A stretch of DNA of 64,000 nucleotides. Origin: Rhabditophanes sp. KR3021. Taxonomy: Eukaryota > Nematoda > Chromadorea > Rhabditida > Alloionematidae. Both the position numbers and the translations under genes were made by a program. Of the stretch, positions 1 to 10,464 are shown piece after piece. The notes under the pieces were generated by a model, which saw only the letters and a program-made list of their open reading frames with translations, did no database searches and was not told the origin of the DNA. The stretch lies in contig CAUJLY010000001.1 of NCBI GenBank assembly GCA_963281155.1, positions 7,936,001 to 8,000,000 of the forward strand, in the 5' to 3' direction. Within the stretch, counting starts at the first letter, position 1. Every line of letters begins with the position of its first letter.

Positions 1-3000
1 TTTGTTCGGCGGTCAATCAAGTTTGTGAATGCTCCGAGGGAGGACGAGTCAAGAATGGCCTTTGTCATCAGTTTCCTGGAGGAAGTTGTGTCAAAGGGGA
101 GAGTTGTGATAATGGGGCGAGTTGCGAGATGGGGATTTGTGGATGTCCCGAAAGTCACATTATCGTCAATAAGTCTTGTATTTTGAAGATTGTCCAAATT
201 AATGAGATGTGTATGCATGGAGAACGTTGTATGCCGGGATTGGTTTGTAGATTTGGGAGATGTGTGCGGGATTCGAATTTGAGGATGAAGCCGATCGAAG
301 AGTTTAAATCTATTCCTCAATTTATGATCGTTGCTCCCGGCGAAGTTTGTTTTAAAGATGAATATTGTAGAGCAGGAAAATGTATTGATGGCGTATGTGG
401 GTGTGGGCAAGATGAATTTTTAATTAATGGCAAATGCTTGAAAGAAAAAGATGGCAATGTAATCGAAGAAACTACGATTGACAATTGCGATAAATTAGAA
501 TGCTCTAATGGTTTTACTTGTAAATCAAATTTGTGTGAATGCGCACAAGGAAAGCAAATCATTGGAGAAGAATGCTTATGGTCAGGCGATGCTGAAGAAA
601 CCCTAAACAAAGTTTTAGATACGTTAAAAGCTCAAGAAACATCGCGTGTTCCAATTTCCGGCGAAGCCTGCTCTACCTTATGTGGCAGTGGTGCATTCTG
701 TTTATCAGGAATATGCACTTGTCCTCCCTTGACAGTAGTCGACTTTCTCGGGCGATGTAAATCATCCAACCCCGTAGCCACACCGTCCTTACCAATCTAT
801 TTCAAACATCAATCTAATCTGGCCAAAGCATCAAATACCTACCACTCTGGTATTGAAAAAGAATTAACTGCTTTGCCAGGAGAATCGTGCATGGAAGTGG
901 GCACAATTTGCTTAAATTATTCATTTTGCCAAGACGGTGTCTGTTATTGCGGACCGAACAAAATTAATCACAACAATGTTTGTGTTGAGGCTAATAAAAA
1001 GCTGCCAGAAATAGTTATTAAAAAGATCGAACCGAAGATGCTGCATGATTATGAAGATGAAACTAAGAGTGAAGAAAATACAAATAGCAATTACGTAGAA
1101 TGCGATCAAACATCATTCTGTCCAGGTGGCATGCAATGCTTGAACAACAAATGCGCATGTCTGAAGGGATACCGTCTTTTGTCAGGAATTTGCCAAATGC
1201 TACCCATATTTTCAGTCCCCCAAAACTTTGAATGTGCTTTTACCATTCAATGCATGGCTTCATTGACTTGCCTAGGAAATGTCTGCATAAACCTTCCTCT
1301 TCAGTGATTTTCCTTTGGGGTGCCATTAGCTTAACCAAATTGGGTATTTTTTGCATGACAGCGCGCCATATTTTTTCAACTCTTTTTTAACTGCTGTGTG
1401 TTGTTTAATGATACGGAAAGGTGATTGTATCCGTTTTTTGTTTGTGTTTTTATGCCTGGAGTTTGAACTATCTTTTACTACTACTACTTTTTACATGACT
1501 GATTTTAATAGCTTGCCAATTTTGTGATTAAATAATCATTGGTTCCATTCAAATAATTTTACGATTACAGTTTCACATAGGCTACTGTCTCCACCTGGTG
1601 GCAGTTGCGACTCAGAAGAAACGTGCACCGGCAATTCTGTTTGTAGAAACGATTATTGCGTGTGCAGAGAACCTAATATGATTGTTATTAATGGACTTTG
1701 TTTAACTTCTGATATCTTAGCTTCAACGAAAGTTTTTGAAACAGTTACTACTGTTCAAACACCATCATCTCCTGTTTACTCAACTATTGGATTAAAACAA
1801 AATATAGGAGACAGGCTAGCTGAAACTATTTATCAAAACACTTTTGGGCCTACGGAGCCATCCACTATTGCTAATACACCAACTACACAACTAATTCCTG
1901 TTCTTGCTAATACTAATGGAGGAAGAAAAGCCGCACCAGGTAAGCCAGCACCAACATCTCTTGCTCAAATATAACCTAGAATGATAGGCACTATAGGGGT
2001 AGTCAATTTATCTCCCTGTCCATATTCTAAATAAAATTAAAAAACATAATCACAGTTAGTTCAAAAACTTATTAAATAAAAATGGGGGAAAATAATATGG
2101 TATAAAATTAAATAGATCCCTATTCAACTTCGATATTAGAGCTTAAAAGAAGAGTTCATGGGAAATTAATTCTGCGACTTCATCATTTTTCTATGGGAAC
2201 ATTAGAGAGACTATTTCACAAAAGAGTTTCCCGAGTCACAATTTGCAGTCTTTTAGGAAAAAACGTATGGAATAAGTAATCTCCTTTAGGATGTGCTAAC
2301 TCCCAATTGTTGATTGCCATATATTCCAGTATTATCATTCCTGTAGTTCCTAGTAGTTAGGATGGCAGAAGCTGTCGTGTAGTCGATTTAGCACCTGGAA
2401 CCCCAGGGCCACTAAGATTCCCACCTCTATCTTCATAAGCCATTCCACGTAAAGAGAGTAATAGCTAATATTGGTACAATATACATAACTTAACGTAATT
2501 GTTAAAAATATACAAAACACTCGCCACATTAATACTAATTAATACTTTAATTATCGTTTTAGGAATGAATTGCGGTAAGAGTATTTTTCATAGTTTGTTT
2601 ACATTTTTGTAGGACCGTTGGATTCTTGCGTGGGAGGAAGTCAGTGTTTAGACAACTTTTGCATTTGTCCTCAAGGAACAATCGCAGACACGGTGTCTGG
2701 AAGGTGTGAAACTGCAGCCGAAGAAGAAGAGGACGAGGAAGCCGTGACGGAAGCAGTTGAAGAACCAAGAAAAGGTACTTTAAAACAATCTGCTATCTAC
2801 TCATTCATTCCAACAACAACATCAACTAATCAACAACTAATCAACAGCTTAATAATTAATAATCAACAAAAAACACCAATCCTTAACTCCATATCAACAA
2901 CTAAAGCTCCTAACAGCTTCAAAAACAATTTAATTAATACTGATTTAACAGAACTTAATCGCCTTAACTTAATTAATCCCGATTCAACAGCAACTAATAG

Positions 3001-4636
3001 CTTCAACTTAATTAATACTGACTCCACTTCTAAAATAGTGACATCTACTCCTTTACCTTTACCTAATCCTCAGCTTTATATAATTAGAAGGCCAGCAACT
3101 GCCTATAATTCTCTAACAACATCCTTTCTTTCTAAACATCCCGGACAGGATATTCGTGAAAATATACCGACTATTGTTCATCATCATAATATTTCGGTTA
3201 TTTCGCTTAATCCAGATAACAACAATAATGGAGATCAACCAAAGGGTGATCTTTACACAATTCCATTCACCCAAACTTATAGATCCTCTTCTAAGGAAGA
3301 TTTTAACAAAGATAACGGCATCAATGACAAAGACTTACCGACTTTCGCTACCTTATTTGGTGGAATGGCACTAACAACATCTAATCCATTTAACTTCAAC
3401 AAATTTAAAAACCTTAATAATAATGGTTCACCTTCAGAAATAATCAAAACAGAAAAGAGTCTCGAGGTGCCTCAAGTTAAGCTTTCTTCTTTACCATCAG
3501 CACCTAGCATAGTTAATGAGGTGGTTGTTGATGAGTGTGCTAAACAAGGTTTGCTTTGTCGTGGAGGTTCAGTGTGTCGAAGTATTGACATCACATGCCA
3601 GTGTCCCGAGGATTATGTACTTCTTAATGATAGATGCATGCCACCGACGAGGAGGCGATTTTCGCAAAGAAAGGGAAAGAGTTCTTCGGTTGTGAATGGT
3701 ATGCTTTAACAATATTAATAACTTTTTGTGACTGTTTGTGCTTTGACCCCAAAACATTTTTGAGAGTGAAAAGAGCTTCGTTTTTTAATATATAACCACA
3801 GTTCGACAACTTTTCCCTGAAGACTTTTACATTTATGATGAACAAAATTAAACTTATTTGAGGGCAGCTTTGATATTATATTTATTTATAGACCAATCCA
3901 CCTCATACCCTAATGAATCTTGCCAAGATGGACAAGCTTGCGTAGGTGGATCTGAATGTGGCCCAGAAAAGGTGAGATCTATCAAGGAATTGTTTCATGC
4001 CAAGAAGGTACTATCTTCCCACTAATCTTTCTAATTTTATAGTCTTTATTTAACAAATGGGTTTTGAATTTAGTTTGAGCTTTTTTAATGGTGTTGTTTT
4101 AGGTTTGTACATGTCCATCGTCAAGACCAATAATTAGAGATAATGTTTGCACATCAGTAAATTCAACTCAGTTAGAAAAGATAGCAGGTCCCGGAGAAGA
4201 ATGTTCATTTGAGGTTAAATGTTCGGAAAACGCCGAATGCAGCCAATCTCTTTGTAGATGTAATTCCGGCTTCATCGCTATTTCAAATGAATGCATGAAA
4301 CTACCAACAGCTCAATCCGTCTCCATCACCAACAATGTCCCTTCCTCAGACCTGAAGTTACAGTCAGCCGGCGGGTTTGGTTCCAATAGTGGAGCAAAAC
4401 CCAGAATCGTCGGAGCTCCAATTAGAAGAACAAAAAAAATCAAGAATGGAGGCAAAGGAGCTATAACTACGACGAATGAAGCTGGAATTTGTCCTTCGGG
4501 AAATGAACCTACCCGAGATGATGCTACCAATAAAGTAATTTCATGTTCTGGCATGACGCCAAATTGTCCTCCCAGATCGTATTGTTATGTAACAGGAGTT
4601 GCGGATGGAATCTTCAATTGCTGTAAATCATCCTAA
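1..4636 (+). CDS. Large secreted EB-module cysteine-rich protein, 5' end missing
   Basis: The gene enters from the left edge, open from base 3. The exon model is 1-1303, 1581-1939, 2613-3698, 3892-3971 and 4103-4636; the phases join without a frameshift to 1119 residues. About thirteen modules follow the nematode EB pattern (C-x5-C-x5-C-x4-C-x-C-x(n)-C), for example GGSCVKGESCDNGASCEMG near the start and GEECSFEVKCSENAECSQSL near the end. Ser/Thr/Asn-rich spacers lie between some modules, the longest at about 2770-3510. The C-terminus has a separate cysteine knot, CPPRSYCYVTG then NCC. EB proteins are extracellular; no function can be assigned. No signal peptide is visible because the start lies outside the window. 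The exon 1 donor (gtgatt at 1304) is weak but is the only one that fits the phase. Confidence 0.8.
2063..2562 (+). mobile_element. 500-bp intronic repeat, copy A (introner-like)
   Basis: This block lies in intron 2 of the EB gene. Its reverse complement recurs at 56770-57270, and by eye the copies are about 95% identical, with scattered substitutions. The copy starts at an aaaaactta motif followed by taaataaaaatggggg, and ends in cgttttag, whose final AG works as a splice-acceptor signal. It has no open reading frame, no obvious terminal inverted repeats and no clear target-site duplication. Immediately after it come 12 bases and then a strong donor (gtaaga at 2575), so a 12-nt exon is possible. 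Confidence 0.85.
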
Positions 4637-6614
4637 AATTCAACCACACCAACTTTAATATCTTCCAAAACCAACTACTTAGGCTCAGGTTGAACGTTTC
4701 TTTGACTTTATTGTATACAGACAATATTGTTGCTACTGTGCCTTCTAATAATTTATACACCTAATAATATATTATTGTACTACACACATCTAATCGTATC
4801 TTTCTTGTCAATAAACAAGAATCTTTACAAACACCGAATCTGGCCATCCTTTTAAATCTCTTTTTGTTTGAAAATATAAATATATATTTATGTGTTTGTT
4901 TGAATGTGTGTCTTGGATCAGAGGGTAGAGTGATGAAGCATAAAGTATGGACTTGTTTCCTATTGAAAGTGTAATAAGTGATAAGGGAATTGGTAATAGA
5001 ATGTTTGTTATGCCCCCGTCTTTTAATTATGAAAAGTGATTTAGACCAACAAAAAAGAATCTTTTACCATGTGTTGGTTATTTCTTTTTTTGAGTTGCCT
5101 ACAAATGAAAAGTCAATAGAATATAGTTATGACGAATTTTATTAGGCAAAAAATATTATCTACTCAATTGGAAACTAAATTTAGCTCTTTAACAATAAGT
5201 GCCTATCAATTTGACTATAACTTTCACTTCAAATAAATCTTGTACTAAGTGTGAACAAGCATAAACTATTCCCATAAATCAAAAAAATACACAACCATTA
5301 CTATTGATACATATCTTTTTAAAAAATAATTTAATTTGGTATAAACCATTCACATTCTTAAAGTGAGCGAGGGAGTTCAAATGTATCACATCATCCTTCT
5401 TTGGTTTCATACTTTTTTAGATAAATACAAATTGTCATGTTTTTAGCCAAATTTAAATTGAATCGGTTCAAGGGTAAATGTTTACGATACCACACTTACT
5501 AGGTGCATTTGTATTTTTTGTTTTTTACTTTAGAAACTCTTAAATGCCAAGACTCAATCAAATTTTTAAATCTACTTAGTTTGATATATTTTTGTTATTA
5601 GTTTCAGGAATCCTCTTGACAAAATAAGATCTACCGTACAGTTAATTGTCAAAAAATGTAATTTGGCTTTCACAATTTAGACAAATTAAATGTGTGTTTT
5701 TGTGTCACAAATTAGTCTAATATAAAGTGAGTCGATGTTTGTTTTTGTATATATTTTGATTAAATTAATTTTATAACCATCAAGTGCCAAGTAATAAAAA
5801 AAGGAGATCTAACTTGTTGTAGTGACAACAACCCTTCTAAATTTAAATAAATGAAGTTTTTATTTTTGGTGTTGTAATTAAATTTGAGGCACCATAAGGA
5901 CTTGTTAGAAGATACACACGTTTATTGATATCAAAAAGATAAAAATAATTCTTTTTGTGGGAGGATTTAATTTTAATCAAAATTAACTTCATCACACCAT
6001 CAATCATTTTAATTTAAATGAATTTTATTTAAAATTTAAGTTTATTGGGCAAAAACGTCATTCATAAAGATCCACTTGTCGTGCCCCAAACTTCATACTA
6101 TAACTCTTTTCATATAAAAGTAAGCTTGAACCATTTCTAAATTAAACTGCTCCATTAGCCTCCACATCGTTTCCAACTAAATTTGTGGAAACGTTTAGTG
6201 AGTGACGTCAAATGCGAATAGATATCCCAATTTTAAATTCCAACTTCTTTTTCCTAATTCAAAAGTGTATTAAAGTGTATTTGTTTAAAAATAGAAACCT
6301 GCTTTCTAAATTCAATTTAAACCTTTTTTTGATAAGCATGTATCTTTATCAAATAAACATACTCAAAACATATACATATCCTTACATACAAACTCCACCT
6401 CTTTTTTTATGGTTTAAATAATTCTTTTTTTGAACTCATTCTATTATTTGAAACTATATCAATTCTTCAGCTCTCCTACAAGGTTCTTCCCTTTATTTGG
6501 CTTTTATTATTTTTATTTATTTCAATTTTATTATTTCAATTTAAATGGTGTGTAGTATTGGGTTGTGTTGTGAATTTATTTGTTATTACATTCAACATAT
6601 CAATTCTAGGTTAA
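4637..6614. other. Intergenic, EB gene to flp gene; no gene seen
   Basis: An AATAAA polyadenylation signal for the EB gene lies at 4810. The rest is AT-rich with no convincing open frame. The final 400 bp holds the palindromic CRE annotated separately and probably forms the flp promoter. Confidence 0.6.
6203..6210. promoter_or_regulatory. Palindromic CRE (TGACGTCA) upstream of flp-18-like gene
   Basis: This is a perfect 8-bp cAMP response element, 405 bp upstream of the neuropeptide start codon. CREB-family factors bind this palindrome in animals; its use here is an inference from position. Confidence 0.4.
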
Positions 6615-7443
6615 ATGTGTTGGCCAAATAATATTTCATCTAAACTTATTTGTTTCTTTTTGGTGACTGCTTTGATTTATGTCCATGGACAAGGTAAATT
6701 TGATGATAAATTAGATTGTTTTGGTTGTTTTTTGAGTGGATGGCATTTGGAAATGGTATTCATATTTTAGTAGACTAGACATCATTTGATGGAATCATTT
6801 TTAGATACAGATGCCGACTATGCTCCTTCTGAGGAATTGGTCGGGTTGTTGAATGGGGAAGGGGATTACAGCACTGAGAGTAAAAGAAATTTGGAAGAAG
6901 AAGATGGGGCAGGAGTACCAGCACTTCTTAGATTTGGGAAGAGAACTGTTCATAACTTTTATAGATTTGGAAAGAGGGAAACTGCTTTGATGAAGAAGGA
7001 TATGCCAGGTAAGTGAAGTTAGCCTGATTTATTAAGTGTAATATGTTTAGGTCTTATGAGATTTGGAAAACGGTCCAACGTACCTGTAAGTTCATGACTA
7101 TTTTTGAGTTTAATTATATTTGTTTCCAGGGCCTTCTTCGCTTTGGAAGAAGTTTCGATGACAAGAAGTCGATGCCTGGCTTTGGTTCTCCAATGAGATT
7201 TGGTAAACGTGGTTTCGATGAGGAAAAATCCATGCCCCTCGTTATGAGATTCGGAAAACGATCAGACTTCCAATACTATAACTTGAACAAGAAAGACATG
7301 CCCGGTAATTTGAGGTTCGGAAAGAAGAGCGGTATGTCCGATAGTTTGATGTTGGGAAAAAGAGCGACATGCCAGGTAAGTCAAAGGTTCGTTAACAAAT
7401 ATAATTAATAACATTTTGAGGAGTTATGCGTTTTGGTCGCTAA
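6615..7443 (+). CDS. flp-18: FMRFamide-like neuropeptide precursor, flp-18 type
   Basis: The exon model is 6615-6693, 6805-7008, 7051-7085, 7130-7375 and 7424-7443. Exon 1, too short to show as an ORF, encodes a signal peptide ending [12 protein letters not shown]. Dibasic-flanked amidated peptides follow in order: a 16-residue one ending [18 protein letters not shown], a peptide ending [32 protein letters not shown], a peptide ending [19 protein letters not shown], and a degenerate [10 protein letters not shown]. The (x)PG(V/L)LRFG signature and the FDxKKS spacer are typical of nematode flp-18, whose peptides act on NPR-type receptors. The frame then breaks: SDMPG, spliced to a 20-nt last exon encoding VMRFGR and stop, is out of frame by one base. 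A missing A in the run at 7357-7361 would explain this. The symbol rests on peptide pattern only. Confidence 0.85.
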
Positions 7444-8550
7444 AACTATTAAAAACAAATTCCACTAAACAGACAAAAAACCAAACCCACAATCAGCATT
7501 CAATAAAAAACCAAACGATTCTCAATGAATGATTCCTTCACACACAAACAGATTTCAATCATATATATTTTGTTGGTTTCAAGCACATTTATCATAATTT
7601 TATCAAAAAGAAAGGAATTTTGAAAAGTCTCTAACGAAAATAAAGCTTTTAAAGTAAAATATATCGAATTGTCCGAGAGAATAACTTCACAAACCTTAAC
7701 ATCTTCTTAACTACCAACCCTAACATCTTTTTTATTGTGACAAATATATTCTATTATTTTTTTGATTATTTGAGTTAGTGATAAATTTTATTATGCGTAC
7801 ATTTATTTTATAAAATTATGAAAAATGTTGGTAGGTAAATATCCTTTGAAAAGGACTTTATTTTTGAAATAACTATATATTCAACTACTTTTCCTAAACA
7901 GTCTCCAATTAAAAAAGCATTTGTGAATAATAAAAAAAGGATAAACTTTATTTAAAAATATACTCGTACTCAAAAAGATATATTGTTGTGAGTTTGAAGA
8001 TAAAGTGGATTTAGACAAATTTTTTGTTGAGTATTTCAATTTTGGTAAGTAATCGAGTTAGTTTCAATTTCTCAATGTGGGTGTTTGCTCGCTTTTTGCC
8101 TAAGATAAGTCTATTTGTTTAAACAGTTAAGTTATTATTTTGAACTAAAAAGATTTGTGGTTTGACGAAAGAAAAGAGGATAGTAATTACTTAGTTATCA
8201 AAAAAGTGGCCCACGTCATCAAGAAAGTTTGGGGGATTCAATTGAATTATTGATAATAGTGAACGTGTAGATATGTTGTTTATTTGAAATAAGATATTCC
8301 CTTATTCTCTTGTTCACTCTTCCTTAACGGAATTACTTAGTGGAACACATAAAAGATTAACTTCCATATTCTTTTCAATGATCACATATATTTTACATAA
8401 GTTAATTACTAAAATTGAAGGAAATAAAACAATTCAAAAATTTATTAAAATACAAAATTAAGAATAAAAATATCCATTAAATATTATTGATACATTAAAA
8501 ATATACTTATACCTGCTTACATTAATTCTTGTCACTCAATTTGATTAAAT
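7444..8550. other. Convergent intergenic region, no gene seen
   Basis: AT-rich sequence between the convergent flp and BPI genes. No ORF, tRNA or repeat was recognised. Confidence 0.5.
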
Positions 8551-10464
8551 CTAATTGAAAAAATGTGGGGAGTAATATAACTTTTGAATATCCAAATCAC
8601 TTTGAAACAGAATTTGACCATCATCTAGTAAAGTTATGACTGGATAGTAGACACCGAATTCTTGGGCTAGATGACTTGTGAAAGGTTGGAAATCTACTCC
8701 TTTGGATAATTTTTCATTTACGAACTTTTGAATTACATTTACTGCTCCGTTTTTAAGTGAAGTCAGATATTCTGCTTTTAGGCCTAGGAAACTAACGGAT
8801 TCTTTGATTTCAAGTTTTGGGACACTTAGACTTAGTTTAACTTTACTATTGTTTTCAACCATCTTTAGTTCCAATAGTATGGTTGCGATGAATGGAATTT
8901 GCCCAACTTCTTTTCCATTATTTTCAACTAAGAATAATGAAACACCTTCTAATGTCAAAACAATATGGTGTGGTTTGATTACAGCTATTGGTGATTTAAT
9001 CAAAGAAGTCGTTATTGTTAGATATTGGTCGGGGAAATTTTCACCAACTTCTGTAATTCAAATTTTTTAAAACTACAATTAAACGGAAATATTTACCTGG
9101 AATCGAATCACTAATGCAAACTTCATCCAAAGAACAACTTGTTTTCAAAATATGCCCGAATTCCGGAAACCGTTTATCAATCTTAACAACAAAAGCTCCA
9201 CCTCTCCAAAGTTGATGAAGCAAGTCATTAAGAACAGAATCACTTAATATAACATCCAACATTTTAGGTCTGATATTTTGAGGAAAATTCAAAGGTGCAT
9301 TTGATGAAATAAAGGTATTTGGAATTGCATGTGAGGAATCTATTAGGTCTGCTTTTCCGTCTAATCCGATGATATAATCTGAGGTTGATGAAGAAGTGTC
9401 AATTATATCTAAATATAAGTTAATATTCTTTAACTTGTTGAAATCAAAGATTTGCGTTAGATTTCTATGGAACACTGAGGACTCATCGGTTGCCGTTGAA
9501 TACGTTTGCCCGGGCAAACTTCTTTGCCACCTGATGTCTGAAGGTTGTTCGAATGTATTTCTTGAGTATCGTTGCTTTACATTATCTAAATACTTCAATA
9601 CTTCAAAGATGTTCAACAAAAGTGGGAAGTGTCGTAATTTTGTGTTGATTTGAGAGGCAATCATTCTATTCATGTTGTCGCACAGAGTACTAAATGAATG
9701 ATTAATAATAGTTTTGGGCAGTCAAGAATTCATTTATCTTTAAACATACCTTTCAACCAATGTTCTAGCCTTCATATTCAATTCATTTGCATAGCGAAGA
9801 TTAATCATGTCTGTGAGAATTCCAGCATCAGTCAGTTGCGCAGACACTGAACCAGTTAGTAATTCACATGAAGAAATATGGGCGACTGGAATTCGACGAT
9901 TCGTCTTTTGCAGTTCGAGGGTAACGGGCATCTGGAGATTACGAGCTGTTACGATCATGTTTCCCGGTTAGGGGAAGGCCTAAGAGAAGTTGGAGGTTGC
10001 CTGACACTTTTGCTGTTATGCTTAAAAAATGATTATTTACTAGTAATTAGGTAAAATTACTCTAGGTCAAATAGATCCATTTGAAGATGCATGTAATTTG
10101 GGGCTCTCGGAACCAGAGATAACTTGGCTGGCAATGTCACTCCCGTGATGATGAAATCATAAATATTGACACATCCTTCCGGAAAACACTGTACTTGAGT
10201 CGGAATGACTGCATTCTGAACTTGCCAAACAAATAAACTTTCTAAAATTCGGTTAAATCTAATTTTGCATCAAAATAACTAACGTAATATTTGGTAAGAC
10301 CGCTGAAAAACCTGTTCATGAATTCGGACTCTAATATTAGCGTTTTTATAAATTGGGTTGTTATTTGTAGTAGAAATATTTTGAAATTGTGGTGGATAAT
10401 ATTGGTGCTGCGTTGCCACCAAAGGTAGTAATAAAGCAAATATCGAAAAAATAATAAACTTCAT
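8551..10464 (-). CDS. BPI/LBP/CETP-fold secreted lipid-binding protein
   Basis: Five exons in transcription order: 10464-10284, 10241-10061, 10020-9750, 9689-9097 and 9050-8551. The protein is about 574 residues. It starts with a signal peptide (MKFIIFSIFALLLPLVATQ) and then the BPI N-terminal barrel pattern: IRVRIHEQVFQRSYQIL, GNLQLLLGLPL, and a cysteine pair in SSCELLTG and STLCDNM that fits the conserved BPI disulfide. The C-terminal half repeats the fold more loosely. Members bind lipids or lipopolysaccharide outside the cell; nematode ones are secreted or coelomic. The frame breaks at the TTT at 9960-9962 (minus-strand GGGAAAC): reading one A fewer joins ...GLPLTG to NMIVTARN and gives a clean total length. 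A sequencing indel is likely; a pseudogene is less likely because every other splice and frame is intact. Confidence 0.75.

Noticed and set aside
2063..2562. Repeat interpreted as a tRNA-derived SINE
   Set aside because: A GGTTCCAG segment on the minus strand only weakly resembles a B box, there is no A box at the right spacing, and no poly-A or simple-repeat tail is present.
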